From the NCBI RefSeq assembly GCF_007741495.1, contig NZ_CP036262.1, positions 1,612,001 to 1,676,000 of the forward strand: a stretch of 64,000 bases of DNA. Direction: 5' to 3'. This DNA is from Roseimaritima multifibrata. GTDB taxonomy: Bacteria; Planctomycetota; Planctomycetia; Pirellulales; Pirellulaceae. The notes beneath the pieces are model-generated. The model saw only the letters and a list, made by a program, of their open reading frames with translations, had not been told where the DNA came from and did no database searches. Below, piece after piece: positions 19,461-29,035 of the stretch (position 1 is the stretch's first letter; each line of letters begins with the position of its first letter). A program made the translations under genes and the position numbers.

Positions 19461-20768
19461 ATGCACTGGGCGACTCTGAAACTAGCGATTCGTAATGTCT
19501 TGCTACATAAAATGCGATCGTTTCTAACGCTGTTAGGGACGATCCTTGGCGTTGCCAGTGTGATTGCCATGCTCTCGGTCGGCGAAGGGAGCAAAAAAGA
19601 AGCGCTTGCTCAGATTCGCAAATTGGGGGCGGCCAATGTGATCGTGCGAAGCATCAAACCAAAACCTGATGAAGCGAGCGGCAGTAACGCAACACAGCCG
19701 GGGATGGTTTCGACGACCGGGAAGCAAACCATTCAGTATGGATTGACCCGAGCGGATTTGCGGATCCTGCAAGAACTGCCAACGGTCGAAAAAACGGTCC
19801 CCATGTTGGCCCTGCGGAAAGCGGTTCAGCATGGCAGACGGCGTTTAAGCGAGGCCCGTATCTTGGGGACGATTCCAGAATTTGCTGTCGTCAAAGGTGT
19901 CACCGTCCGCCCAGGTGGACGATTCTTGCGAGCCGAAGACGAACGAAGCATGGCGAACGTCGCGGTGCTGACTCAAGGAGCCGCGGTTGCTCTATTTGGA
20001 TTCCATAATCCTGTTGGCGAACCGTTGTTGATCGGCAGCGGAGCCTATCGTGTCGTGGGGGTATTGGATTCTCAAGATTCCGGAGCCGCGAAAATGGGTA
20101 GTGGCGAAGCCGCTAATCAAAATCGAGACATCTATATCCCCTTGTCGGCAGCACGCAGCCGATTTGGTGAAACGCAGGTCGTTCCCGAATCGGGTGGGCG
20201 TCGGTCCGAGCGAGTCGAATTGAGCGAGATCACCCTGGCCGTCAACAATCAAGACGAAGAATTGGTTCGTCCGACGTCGGCGATGGTCCGCGATATTCTG
20301 GCGAAACAGCATCCCGTGCAATCGGATTATGAAGTCTATGTGCCGCTGGAGTTATTGGCTCAAGCGGAACATGAAAAACGGATTTGGAACATTGTTCTGG
20401 GTTCCATTGCAGGGATCTCTCTGTTGGTTGGAGGGATTGGAATCATGAACATCATGTTGGCGACCGTCACGGAGCGGACTCGAGAAATCGGGATTCGCCG
20501 TGCGATCGGAGCGAAGCGAAAAGATATTATCCGCCAGTTCCTTTTTGAAACCACGGTCCTTAGTACAACGGGGGGGCTGTTGGGAATCGCCCTCGGGGTC
20601 ACGATCCCAGTGATCGTGACCTATATCCTTGAGGTCGAAACCGCGACCACGCTCAGTTCGATTCTGCTGGCGTTTGGAATCTCCGTCGTTACCGGGATCA
20701 TCTTCGGTGTTTACCCCGCTTATAAAGCGGCTTCTATGAATCCGATCGAAGCGCTTCGGCATCAGTAA
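19461..20768 (+). CDS. MacB-like FtsX-family ABC permease
   Basis: A 435-residue permease. Its first transmembrane helix lies in HKMRSFLTLLGTILGVASV, followed by the motif SVGEGSKKEA, a periplasmic MacB_PCD domain, and three C-terminal helices with the FtsX core: GIGIMNIMLATVTERTREIG, then RRAIGAKRKDI. It ends in the usual AASMNPIEALRHQ. It lacks the N-terminal ATPase domain of true MacB, and no ATPase gene follows. The partner must therefore be encoded elsewhere, unless the pair uses a shared ATPase. It belongs to the same operon as the adaptor. Confidence 0.9.
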   Translation: MHWATLKLAIRNVLLHKMRSFLTLLGTILGVASVIAMLSVGEGSKKEALAQIRKLGAANVIVRSIKPKPDEASGSNATQPGMVSTTGKQTIQYGLTRADLRILQELPTVEKTVPMLALRKAVQHGRRRLSEARILGTIPEFAVVKGVTVRPGGRFLRAEDERSMANVAVLTQGAAVALFGFHNPVGEPLLIGSGAYRVVGVLDSQDSGAAKMGSGEAANQNRDIYIPLSAARSRFGETQVVPESGGRRSERVELSEITLAVNNQDEELVRPTSAMVRDILAKQHPVQSDYEVYVPLELLAQAEHEKRIWNIVLGSIAGISLLVGGIGIMNIMLATVTERTREIGIRRAIGAKRKDIIRQFLFETTVLSTTGGLLGIALGVTIPVIVTYILEVETATTLSSILLAFGISVVTGIIFGVYPAYKAASMNPIEALRHQ

Positions 20769-20990
20769 CGATGCGCCCTCGCAACCGGATGGTGATTGCC
20801 TTGCCACCCGGCTGATCGGTCCACGTGTTAAATTTCCAACCGGCGAACGGATGGAAGTCGCAATTCGTTTGAATAGCAGACGGTCCATCTTCGTTTAGGT
20901 CCGATTGCAAGTAGTGGCGAAGTCTAGAGGTACAGAGTTACAGGCCGCATTGCTGAATATCAATCATCGGGCATGGAGGCCTGTACCTAT

Positions 20991-23222
20991 ATGTTGCTTA
21001 ACGGACGGATTTTAGCGTTAGCAACGATTGTGCTGGCTCCTGTCGTTTTAGGGTTTGCGAACCTTGATACCCAAGTTGTTTTTGCGCAGGATTTTCCGCA
21101 GGGTCCGGTCGACGGAAATATCGCGGGGCAGCGCTCCAGCCCCGTTGCCGATGCTGTCGGTGGAAAATTGGTCGATGTAGACGTCTTGTCCAGAGATACC
21201 GTTGGCGATTCCAAACCTGACGAAACGGAAGACGAAGACTTTGACGAGGACTTCGACGAGGACGAGGATGAACTCGATTCCTTGCTGGACATCGCTGACA
21301 ATGATGTCGGCGAATTGGCCAATGTAAATGTCCGTCGCAATGCGGCTGCACCCGCCCTGCAGACGGAGGTGACCTCGGTAAGCCGTCAGAAAAGTACCGT
21401 CGGTCGATCTCCGGCCGCTATCTTTGTGATCTCCAGCGATATGATCCGCCGATCGGGGGCACGCTCTGTTCCCGATGCCTTGAGAATGGCACCGGGTGTG
21501 GAAGTCGCTCGGATCGACTCCAGCAAGTGGGCGGTTAGCATTCGTGGATCGAATGGTCGTTTTGCAAATAAATTGCTGGTGCAGATTGATGGCCGGACCG
21601 TTTACACCCCGCTGTTTGGCGGGACTTTCTGGGATGTGCAGGATTTGCTGCTGGAAGACATTGAACGGATCGAGGTTTCTCGCGGACCGGGGGCCAGTGT
21701 GTGGGGAGCCAACGCAGTGAACGGTGTGATCAATATCATCACCAAAAGTGCCTCCGAGACCTTGGGAACGTATGTCGAAGCTGGGGCAGGGACCGAGGAT
21801 CGCGGTTTCGTCGGTGCTAGGCATGGTTGGCAAACCGAATCGGGCGTCGACATGCGTGTGTTTGGGAAGTGGTTTGACCGTGACAATGGCTACGTGCCCG
21901 GTGGCGCAGCGCACGATGAGTGGGAAGTTTCACGCGGCGGGTTTCGCGCGGACTGGAAACCGGATCGCGATTCGACGTTGACGTTCCAAGGGGATGTCTA
22001 CGACGGGGCCACCGGACGCGAAAATAACTATCCGGCGCCGCCTCCGATCTTTTCTGAAAACTTCATCGAAGACGCTGACTTGGCAGGATGGAATACCCTG
22101 CTGCGTTATACCCAAGCGAACGGTCCCGATAGTGAATGGTCGTTGCAGGGCTACTATGACCGGACGGAACGAGGTTACCCGGAGAAAGGATTTCGCGAAG
22201 ATCGCGATACGGTGGATGTCGATTTTCAGCATCGTTTTCGTTGGCACGACAATCATGCGGTCATTTGGGGCGCCAGCTACCGAAACACTCGCGATAAATT
22301 GCAGAACGCACCGTTTTTTATCACTTTCACTCCCGAGCGGCGTGCGGACGATCTGTTCAGCTATTTCGTGCAGGATGAAATCACGCTGTTGGACGACGAA
22401 CTGTTTTTAACAGCGGGTGCGAAATTTATTCATAGTGATTACACCCCATTCGAATTTCAGCCAACCGTTCGACTGCTTTGGACTCCGAACGAAAGTCAGT
22501 CGATCTGGTGCTCCTATTCCCGTGCGGTGCGATTACCGACTCGCGTTGGCGACGACGTGCAATTGATCTTGCAGCCCAGAGCCGATTTGGGTGGGGTGTT
22601 TCCGATCTTTACGGGGAACCACGATTTCGTCGCAGAGGATTTAGACGCCTGGGAGATCGGGATGCGTTCTCAACCGACCCGCCGTTTCTCCTGGGACATC
22701 TCTGCGTTCTATTTCGACTACGACGATTTGCAATCCGTGCAGCCGGGAACGCCTTATTTCGATCCGACCATTCCTGCCGGCTTCTTGCCGCTGAACCTTT
22801 CCAATGATGGAGAGGGACGCAGTTATGGTTTTGAATTAACGACTAACTATGAGCTTCGCGAATGGTGGAGGCTTTACGGATGCTACAGCAACCTCCGCGA
22901 AGAGTTTAACGGAGATGGCACGAACGCCGACAGCAGTCCAAACAACCAGGTCTATCTGCAGTCCTCTTGGGACTTGGAGCACAATCTGTCGCTCGATTTG
23001 ATTTGGCGCTACGTCGACAATCTTCCTGCCCGTCAGGTGCCCAGTTACAACACGGCGGATGCACGGCTTGGTTGGACGCCATCGCGCAATCTAGAAATTG
23101 CTTTGGTCGGACGCAATCTACTGGACCCCAATCATCCTGAATTCGCCAGCGACAGCTTTACCAGCAATATCGCTACAAACGTCGAACGCGAATTTTACGG
23201 CATGATCAGCTTGAGATACTAG
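20991..23222 (+). CDS. TonB-dependent outer-membrane receptor (YfiR-cluster type)
   Basis: A 743-residue receptor. I chose ATG 20991 over 20973 because GGAGG (20975-20979) lies 11 nt upstream and the signal peptide MLLNGRILALATIVLAPVVL then starts cleanly. After an acidic tract (residues 77-96, mostly Asp/Glu) comes LLDIADNDVGELANVNV with TEVTSVSRQKS, like the N-terminus of receptors found beside YfiR genes. The plug domain is complete (PAAIFVISSDMIRRSG, then IERIEVSRGPGASVWGANAV). A 22-strand-type barrel follows and ends in an aromatic-rich strand, REFYGMISLRY. It probably senses or imports a ligand and reports to the downstream YfiR/kinase genes. The ligand is unknown. Confidence 0.88.
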   Translation: MLLNGRILALATIVLAPVVLGFANLDTQVVFAQDFPQGPVDGNIAGQRSSPVADAVGGKLVDVDVLSRDTVGDSKPDETEDEDFDEDFDEDEDELDSLLDIADNDVGELANVNVRRNAAAPALQTEVTSVSRQKSTVGRSPAAIFVISSDMIRRSGARSVPDALRMAPGVEVARIDSSKWAVSIRGSNGRFANKLLVQIDGRTVYTPLFGGTFWDVQDLLLEDIERIEVSRGPGASVWGANAVNGVINIITKSASETLGTYVEAGAGTEDRGFVGARHGWQTESGVDMRVFGKWFDRDNGYVPGGAAHDEWEVSRGGFRADWKPDRDSTLTFQGDVYDGATGRENNYPAPPPIFSENFIEDADLAGWNTLLRYTQANGPDSEWSLQGYYDRTERGYPEKGFREDRDTVDVDFQHRFRWHDNHAVIWGASYRNTRDKLQNAPFFITFTPERRADDLFSYFVQDEITLLDDELFLTAGAKFIHSDYTPFEFQPTVRLLWTPNESQSIWCSYSRAVRLPTRVGDDVQLILQPRADLGGVFPIFTGNHDFVAEDLDAWEIGMRSQPTRRFSWDISAFYFDYDDLQSVQPGTPYFDPTIPAGFLPLNLSNDGEGRSYGFELTTNYELREWWRLYGCYSNLREEFNGDGTNADSSPNNQVYLQSSWDLEHNLSLDLIWRYVDNLPARQVPSYNTADARLGWTPSRNLEIALVGRNLLDPNHPEFASDSFTSNIATNVEREFYGMISLRY

Positions 23223-23370
23223 CAAAATGTCCACCACGTGGCGTAAACGTTGAATGCGAAACGCCTTGGGGTTATTGGAGGCCTATCCTCTGACGGGGAT
23301 TTTGCTTTGAATCCTCGGTGGTTTAGTTTCCAGTCGAACGTTCCTTTGAATGCCGTGGAGTCGTAGCGAG

Positions 23371-23976
23371 ATGCGTTTCCCAGCAATTCTTACTTGGTTA
23401 ACACTGCTGGGAGTGTTGTGTGCTGGAGGGAAGGCCGTCGGAGAGACCCCGCCTGCTCCCCCCACCGAACAGGAAACGATTGTAAGGATCGCAAAAGAAG
23501 ACAATATCAAAGCGGTCTATCTATACAGTTTCGGTCGTTTCACCAATTGGCCCGATCGGTTGCCAGGGGACGATTCGCCTTTTCGCGTCGGCATTGTTGG
23601 GCCCTCAGGGGTCCAAAAGAGCCTGATGAAGATCGCTCGGAAACGGACGATCCACGATCGCCCGATCGAAGTCGTCCCGTATCAATCGGCGGAGGATGTG
23701 GTCGTGGACGCATGCGACCTGCTGTTCGTGTCCTCTGCAATTCAGCCGGTTGATCTGACCTCTTTAATGCTGCGGGTTCGTGGAACCTCGGTACTTACCG
23801 TTACGGAGTCGCCGTCTCGCCCTGAAGGAACCGTGGTCAACTTTGTTGAAACCAGCGGTGCCATCCAGTTTGAAATCGATCTGGAAGAAGCGAAACGGAA
23901 AAGCCTTGCAATGGATGCTCGGTTGCTACGCCAGGGAATAAAAATGCTTCCTAGCAGTCCAAATCAAGGTCCTTGA
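23371..23976 (+). CDS. YfiR-like periplasmic regulator (DUF4154)
   Basis: A 201-residue protein with a signal peptide (MRFPAILTWLTLLGVLCAGG). The start at 23371 is supported by GGAG 11 nt upstream. The mature part matches the YfiR/DUF4154 family: IKAVYLYSFGRFTNWPDRL near the start, FRVGIVGPSGV, RPIEVVPYQSAEDVVVDACDLLFVS, TVTESPS, VNFVETSGAIQFEIDLEEAKRKSL and a terminal LLRQGIKML. In Pseudomonas, YfiR binds the periplasmic part of the CHASE8 cyclase YfiN and inhibits it. Here the next gene is a kinase with a CHASE8-like sensor, so the likely role is to hold that kinase in check. Confidence 0.88.
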   Translation: MRFPAILTWLTLLGVLCAGGKAVGETPPAPPTEQETIVRIAKEDNIKAVYLYSFGRFTNWPDRLPGDDSPFRVGIVGPSGVQKSLMKIARKRTIHDRPIEVVPYQSAEDVVVDACDLLFVSSAIQPVDLTSLMLRVRGTSVLTVTESPSRPEGTVVNFVETSGAIQFEIDLEEAKRKSLAMDARLLRQGIKMLPSSPNQGP

Positions 23977-23978
23977 AA

Positions 23979-26420
23979 ATGTTGCCCAGGTGTCTGTCCG
24001 TTCCGGTACGTTGGGTTGTCGCGGTTTCTCCGCGACAATTCCTGCGCAACGTGTCGATCCGAACGAAATTGCTGCTGCTGGCAACCACTTCTGCGCTGTT
24101 GGCACTTGTCATCGCGTTTTCAGGGATGGCCGCCTACGACATTCAGTTCATTCGACAATCCAAAGTCGATCAGCTGGAATCGCAGGCCAAGATGTTGGCA
24201 TTTAATAGTACGGGGGTGCTGACATTCCAGGACAAAGCCGCTACGCGTGAATTGCTCGCTTCGATGGCGATGTACCCAACCGTCGAATACGTATGCGTGC
24301 GAGACGAAACAGGAAGCTTGTTCGCCGAATTTCGCTCGCGTCCAAATAGCGTGGCTCGTCGACCAAGCAACCCAGCGAGCGGTCACCAAATCACGGACGA
24401 AGGTATCGAGGTTTTTCACCCAATCACCGACCGTGGTGAAAAAATTGGGTCGATTTATGTCTTTGCCAATATGTCCGATCTTGATTCGCATATTCGCCGC
24501 TATCTGTTAATCGGTTCCGGGATCATGCTGCTGTCACTGACCGGTGCAGGATTCATGTCCGTGTTATTGCAGCGATCGATTTCCAGGCCGGTCAAGGAAC
24601 TGGCCGTGGCGGCAAAAACGGTTAAAGACCAACGGGATTTTTCGATTCGCGTGACCCCGCGGTCGACCGATGAACTGGGGGAATTAAGCGTTACTTTCAA
24701 CAATATGTTGGATGAAATCCAAAGTTCTAAAGCGGCACTACAGACGGCCAATGATCGTCTGGAAGAACGGGTCGAGCAGCGAACGGCACAGTTGACGCAA
24801 GAGATTGAACGTCGCCAATCGGTGCAGGATGCATTGGTCGTTGCACGGGATGAAGCCGAGGCGGCCAGTCGCGCCAAAAGTGAATTCTTGGCGAACATGA
24901 GCCATGAAATCCGCACGCCTCTTAACGGGATACTTGGTTTTACCGAATTGCTCACGAATTCTTCGGCGGTTGCAGAGCCGACGCTGCGTAAAGACTATTT
25001 GGAAACGATTTCGGCAAGCGGCCAACACTTGCTAGCCCTGATCAATGACATTTTGGATCTGTCCAAAATCGAAGCGGGGCAGCTAGAAGTGGAATTATCC
25101 CCATGCTCGCCCCACGATGTACTGAACCAAGTTGTCAGCGTGTTGCGAGCCCGCGCCCAACAGAAAGGGCTGAAGCTGCGATGCGACTGGACGACCAAGG
25201 TCCCCGAATCGATCGTGACCGACGGCGGACGGTTGCGGCAGTTGTTGATGAATTTAGTTGGCAACGCCATTAAATTCACCAACGAAGGATCCGTTCGTAT
25301 CAGTGCCGAACTTGATCATTTCAGTGAAGTTCTGACCATTCGCGTGATCGATACCGGGATCGGAATCCCTAACGAAAAACAGGCGAAAATTTTTAGTCCT
25401 TTTGTCCAGGCCGATAATTCGGTCACGCGGCGATACGGTGGTACGGGACTTGGATTGGCGATTTCTCGTAGGCTCTCCGCGGCACTTGGTGGGGAACTGC
25501 AGGTGGAAAGCAAAGAAGGGGAAGGAAGTATCTTTATCCTGAAAGTCCAAACGGGTTCGCTGAAGGACGTTGATCTTCTCTTAGCGCCTCCTGCGGATGC
25601 CTTGATCGGCATGCTGGATTCCGAGCTGAGTGAAGAGATTCGTTTGCCTGCCTGCAACATTCTGGTTGTTGAAGATGGCCAAATTAATCGCAAACTGGTT
25701 CGCATCATGCTTGAAGAGGCAGGTGCCAAAGTGACAACCGCAGAGAATGGATGGGTCGGGGTTCAGGCCGCACGTCGTGAAGCGTTTGATCTGGTTGTGA
25801 TGGATATGCAGATGCCGGTGATGGACGGCTATACCGCCGCTTCGCAGCTGCGAAAAGACGGAATCACCGTGCCGATCGTGGCGTTGACCGCCCACGCGAT
25901 GAAAGGGGATGAAGAGAAGTGCCTCGCGGCCGGCTGTTCGGATTATTTAACAAAGCCGATTCAAGGGACGTCCTTGTTGCAGAGTGTGCGAAATCTGATT
26001 CCTGGAGCGGCAGCTATAAAGGCTGACTTTGCGAAGCCGATTGTCGCTTCAAAGCCAGCAGGCCGAACCGTGGTTCAAGTGGAAGCGGAATCTACCACGT
26101 ATGCTCCTGCCGATCTGAGGTCGACGTTGCCGTTGGAAAATCCGATCTATCAAGAAATCGTTGAAGAATTCATCGGTTTTCTGAACGAGCATGTCCGTGA
26201 TATGAAATCGGCGTTAGTCGATCACGATTTTGATCAACTGACTCACCTAGCCCATGGTTTAAAAGGGGCGGGCGGGACCGCAGGGTTTTCCGCTTTAACG
26301 TCGCCCGCGGCGAGGGTCTGGGACGCCGCCAAGGACGAAGACTGCGACCAAATCGAGGAATCGCTCGCGGTGCTTGCTGAATTGACTCAGCAGATCACCG
26401 CGACACCGCAGCGAGTTTGA
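23979..26420 (+). CDS. Hybrid sensor histidine kinase: CHASE8-like sensor, HAMP, HisKA, HATPase, REC, Hpt
   Basis: An inner-membrane phosphorelay kinase of 813 residues from ATG 23979 (AAGG 9 nt upstream); a TTG at 23973 overlapping the yfiR-like stop is possible. TM1 (about 27-49), a periplasmic CHASE8-like domain (about 50-165), TM2 (about 170-195), HAMP ([15 protein letters not shown] to about 250), a coiled coil, and HisKA with H309 in [12 protein letters not shown] come in order. The ATPase boxes follow: [27 protein letters not shown]. The receiver has D609 in [13 protein letters not shown], and the C-terminal Hpt has H759 in [10 protein letters not shown]. All catalytic residues are present. 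It probably passes phosphate to the REC-HD-GYP and REC-GGDEF proteins encoded next. Confidence 0.92.
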   Translation: MLPRCLSVPVRWVVAVSPRQFLRNVSIRTKLLLLATTSALLALVIAFSGMAAYDIQFIRQSKVDQLESQAKMLAFNSTGVLTFQDKAATRELLASMAMYPTVEYVCVRDETGSLFAEFRSRPNSVARRPSNPASGHQITDEGIEVFHPITDRGEKIGSIYVFANMSDLDSHIRRYLLIGSGIMLLSLTGAGFMSVLLQRSISRPVKELAVAAKTVKDQRDFSIRVTPRSTDELGELSVTFNNMLDEIQSSKAALQTANDRLEERVEQRTAQLTQEIERRQSVQDALVVARDEAEAASRAKSEFLANMSHEIRTPLNGILGFTELLTNSSAVAEPTLRKDYLETISASGQHLLALINDILDLSKIEAGQLEVELSPCSPHDVLNQVVSVLRARAQQKGLKLRCDWTTKVPESIVTDGGRLRQLLMNLVGNAIKFTNEGSVRISAELDHFSEVLTIRVIDTGIGIPNEKQAKIFSPFVQADNSVTRRYGGTGLGLAISRRLSAALGGELQVESKEGEGSIFILKVQTGSLKDVDLLLAPPADALIGMLDSELSEEIRLPACNILVVEDGQINRKLVRIMLEEAGAKVTTAENGWVGVQAARREAFDLVVMDMQMPVMDGYTAASQLRKDGITVPIVALTAHAMKGDEEKCLAAGCSDYLTKPIQGTSLLQSVRNLIPGAAAIKADFAKPIVASKPAGRTVVQVEAESTTYAPADLRSTLPLENPIYQEIVEEFIGFLNEHVRDMKSALVDHDFDQLTHLAHGLKGAGGTAGFSALTSPAARVWDAAKDEDCDQIEESLAVLAELTQQITATPQRV

Positions 26421-26515
26421 GTTTCCAGCGATTTGTAATTTCCTGTTACCGCTCGGTAAATGGTGACCTAATGTTGACTATCAACTAGGACGATCACCTC
26501 TCCAATTCAAAAATC

Positions 26516-26534
26516 CGGCAGTTTTGAACTGCCG
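26516..26534 (+). promoter_or_regulatory. Perfect hairpin ahead of the HD-GYP start codon
   Basis: CGGCAGTT-TTG-AACTGCCG is a perfect 8-bp stem with a 3-nt loop, ending 17 nt before the ATG at 26552. No T-run follows. It could act as a processing or attenuation site separating the kinase part of the transcript from the c-di-GMP genes, or limit ribosome access. Confidence 0.45.
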
Positions 26535-26551
26535 TCACCGCTGGGCCTCCG

Positions 26552-27664
26552 ATGACCGCTACGACTAGCGAATTAGCTTCATCGACAATCATGATTGTCG
26601 ATGACATCCCCATCAATGTTAAAGTCGCGCGTGCTCATCTTGAATCTGCTGGATATAGGAACTTTGTGACCCTGACCGATCCGGCTGAAGCATTAACCGC
26701 CATCGATTACTCCAATCCCGATGTCGTGCTGTTGGATATCATGATGCCAGGAATCAGCGGGCTGGAAATACTGGAAGACATCCGGGCAAATCCCCAGACG
26801 GAGCACTTGCCCGTTCTAGTCCTTAGTGGGGCAGAAAGCCGTGATCTAAAGAATCAGGCACTCTTGCTAGGGGCGACCGATTTTCTGTCCAAGCCTATCG
26901 ACATTGATGAATTATTGCCGCGTGTCCGCAATAGTTTGTTGATGAAGACGTATGAAGATGATCTGCGGTCGCAAGTTGTGCAGCGTACTAAGGAGCTGGA
27001 ACAAGCTCATTATGAACTGATTCATTGTCTGGCTAGGGCGGCCGAGTTCCGCGATGGCGATACAGGGGCTCATATCGTTCGTGTCGGCAAGTACGCCGCC
27101 ATCATCGCCGATGAACTGGGGATGGAACCTGAAAAAATCAATCGTCTGCAACAGGCCGCAACCCTTCATGATGTTGGGAAGATTGGGATTCCCGATGCCA
27201 TCCTTCAAAAAGAAGGAAAACTGACCGATGACGAATACGAAAACATGCAGCGACATTGCGGGCTTGGAGGGCAGGTTTTAAACCAGGATTTGCACCGCAC
27301 AGGAATCTCCCTGACGAACCATCCCACGATTGGAGCTGAGATCATGGCTGTCTGTTCCTCGCCAACAATCGTGCTGGCTCGGACGATCGCCCTCACGCAC
27401 CATGAACGCTGGGATGGGAACGGTTATCCCCTCGGGTTAGGAGGTGAGAACATTCCAATTGAAGGAAGGATCACCGCGGTTGCGGATGTGTTTGATGCCT
27501 TGAGTAGTCGCCGCCCGTACAAGAAAGCGTTCTCGCTGGATAAATGTTTAAGCATCTTAGACGAAGAGAGCGGGTCGCATTTTGATCCGCGAATCGTAAG
27601 TGCCTTCCTCAACCGAGTTTCCGATATCGTCGCAGTTCAACTTGAGTATGCCGATGTCTGTTAA
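26552..27664 (+). CDS. Response regulator REC-HD-GYP, c-di-GMP phosphodiesterase (RpfG-like)
   Basis: A 370-residue cytoplasmic protein. The receiver domain (12-130) has the acidic pair in MIVDDIP, phosphoacceptor D62 (VLLDIMMPG) and K114 in FLSKPID. A helical linker leads to an HD-GYP domain (about 155-365) with HIVRVGKYA, the metal-binding H206-D207 in TLHDVGKIGIPDAIL, HHERWDGNGYP (GYP 291-293) and RITAVADVFDALSSRRPYK. These are the residues expected for hydrolysis of c-di-GMP to pGpG/GMP. It lies 131 bp after the hybrid kinase and overlaps the GGDEF gene by 11 nt. It is the likely degradative output of the upstream phosphorelay. Confidence 0.93.
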   Translation: MTATTSELASSTIMIVDDIPINVKVARAHLESAGYRNFVTLTDPAEALTAIDYSNPDVVLLDIMMPGISGLEILEDIRANPQTEHLPVLVLSGAESRDLKNQALLLGATDFLSKPIDIDELLPRVRNSLLMKTYEDDLRSQVVQRTKELEQAHYELIHCLARAAEFRDGDTGAHIVRVGKYAAIIADELGMEPEKINRLQQAATLHDVGKIGIPDAILQKEGKLTDDEYENMQRHCGLGGQVLNQDLHRTGISLTNHPTIGAEIMAVCSSPTIVLARTIALTHHERWDGNGYPLGLGGENIPIEGRITAVADVFDALSSRRPYKKAFSLDKCLSILDEESGSHFDPRIVSAFLNRVSDIVAVQLEYADVC

Positions 27665-29018
27665 TTCACTGGGCGCCCAAGAGCGACCACAGGTCTTGGT
27701 AGTCGATGACCATCCGACGACCAGGAAGTTGATGTCTGCATGGCTAGAACTTTCCGGGTATCCGGTCTCTCAGGCGGAAGATGGAATCCGCGCTTGGTCA
27801 GCCGCTCAATTCGATTGCCCGCCGATTGTGGTCACTGACTGGAACATGCCAGAAATGTCAGGGCTGGAATTGTGCCGCTCGATTCGCCGCAAACTGTGTA
27901 ACGAAGACGTTTATATCCTGGTCGCTACATCACGCGATTCGGGAGACGATCTTTCCGAAGCGATGGCAGCCGGGGCGAACGATTTTCTCTCCAAACCGAT
28001 TCAAGAAGACGAATTTTTGGCGAGAATCCAAAACGCTGAAAACGCGATTCGGCAGTTGCAGATGAAGACGGAGCTTGCCGAAGTCGATGGCTTGACCGGA
28101 CTGCTGAACCGCCGCTCTTTTTTAGAGCGAAGTGAAGCCGCACTTGAAGTGACAAAGCAGCTCGGGCAACCGACTTCCTGCCTGATGATGGACATTGACT
28201 TGTTTAAGCAATTCAATGACCAGTATGGGCATGCCATGGGGGACGACGTTCTGCGACTGGTCGCCAGCATCATCAAAGAGACTTCCCAGAATCGTGAGAT
28301 CGCAGGTCGCCTAGGTGGCGACGAATTCTGTATTTTGCTTTCGGAATATGATGAAAACGAAGCGATCCTGTATGCAGACCGCTTGCGTAAACTGATTATC
28401 GATCGGTCTTCGGAATTGATTGGTCCCCATGCTGTGGTTCGCACGACGATTGGCGTCAGTCCGTTTACCGCAGAATGCAGGACGATTACCGATTTGCTGG
28501 AATTGTCCGATCGAGCCTTGTTGTCGGCAAAAAATGAGGGGCGTGATCGGACGCAAAGCCATACCGGTTTACAGCGTCAGCGACTGAACGAAGGGGACAA
28601 TGCGACGGTCGGGCAATTTGCACTCCTTCGCTCTACTTCGGCAGAAGCGATCATGACAACCGGCATGGCGGTGTACGGTGAACAGGAATTGTTCCGCAAT
28701 ACGTTGGCTTCCTTCCTGGCGTCGAATGCTGATAGTGCGTGCGTGGTGAATGAAAATCGTGAACTTGTCGGTATGGTTTCCGAACGCGATTTCTTAAATG
28801 CACTCGCTTCCCGCAAAGAATTAGATGCTCCGCTTAGCGATGTGATGAACGGAAACATCGCTCGATTCAGGCTGGATACAACGGCGGAAAAAATCTGGCA
28901 AACGCTCCAACGAACTCCGATGTTGCGGAGTGTTGTTGTCGACGGGCGAGGCGTTCCCGTGGGGATGATCGAACGTCGTTCGCTGCTGCGATTGCTAAGC
29001 GAGATCGAAGAAATCTAA
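27654..29018 (+). CDS. Response regulator REC-GGDEF with two C-terminal CBS domains (diguanylate cyclase)
   Basis: A 454-residue protein from ATG 27654; ATG 27648 is also possible, and a GTG at 27600 would overlap the HD-GYP gene further. The receiver (11-128) has D62 in VVTDWNMPEMSG and K114. The GGDEF domain (about 140-300) has VDGLTGLLNRRSF, MMDIDLFKQFND and an intact GGDEF (221-225), so it should make c-di-GMP. The inhibitory RxxD I-site is not present: QNRE stands in its place. Residues 330-454 form two CBS motifs (AEAIMTTGMAVYG to VGMVSERDFLN, and LSDVMNGNIARF to VGMIERRSLLR), which may bind adenine nucleotides. The overlap with the phosphodiesterase gene implies coupled synthesis of the two opposing enzymes. 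Confidence 0.92.
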   Translation: MSVNSLGAQERPQVLVVDDHPTTRKLMSAWLELSGYPVSQAEDGIRAWSAAQFDCPPIVVTDWNMPEMSGLELCRSIRRKLCNEDVYILVATSRDSGDDLSEAMAAGANDFLSKPIQEDEFLARIQNAENAIRQLQMKTELAEVDGLTGLLNRRSFLERSEAALEVTKQLGQPTSCLMMDIDLFKQFNDQYGHAMGDDVLRLVASIIKETSQNREIAGRLGGDEFCILLSEYDENEAILYADRLRKLIIDRSSELIGPHAVVRTTIGVSPFTAECRTITDLLELSDRALLSAKNEGRDRTQSHTGLQRQRLNEGDNATVGQFALLRSTSAEAIMTTGMAVYGEQELFRNTLASFLASNADSACVVNENRELVGMVSERDFLNALASRKELDAPLSDVMNGNIARFRLDTTAEKIWQTLQRTPMLRSVVVDGRGVPVGMIERRSLLRLLSEIEEI

Positions 29019-29035
29019 TTGCGAGGTGACAACGT

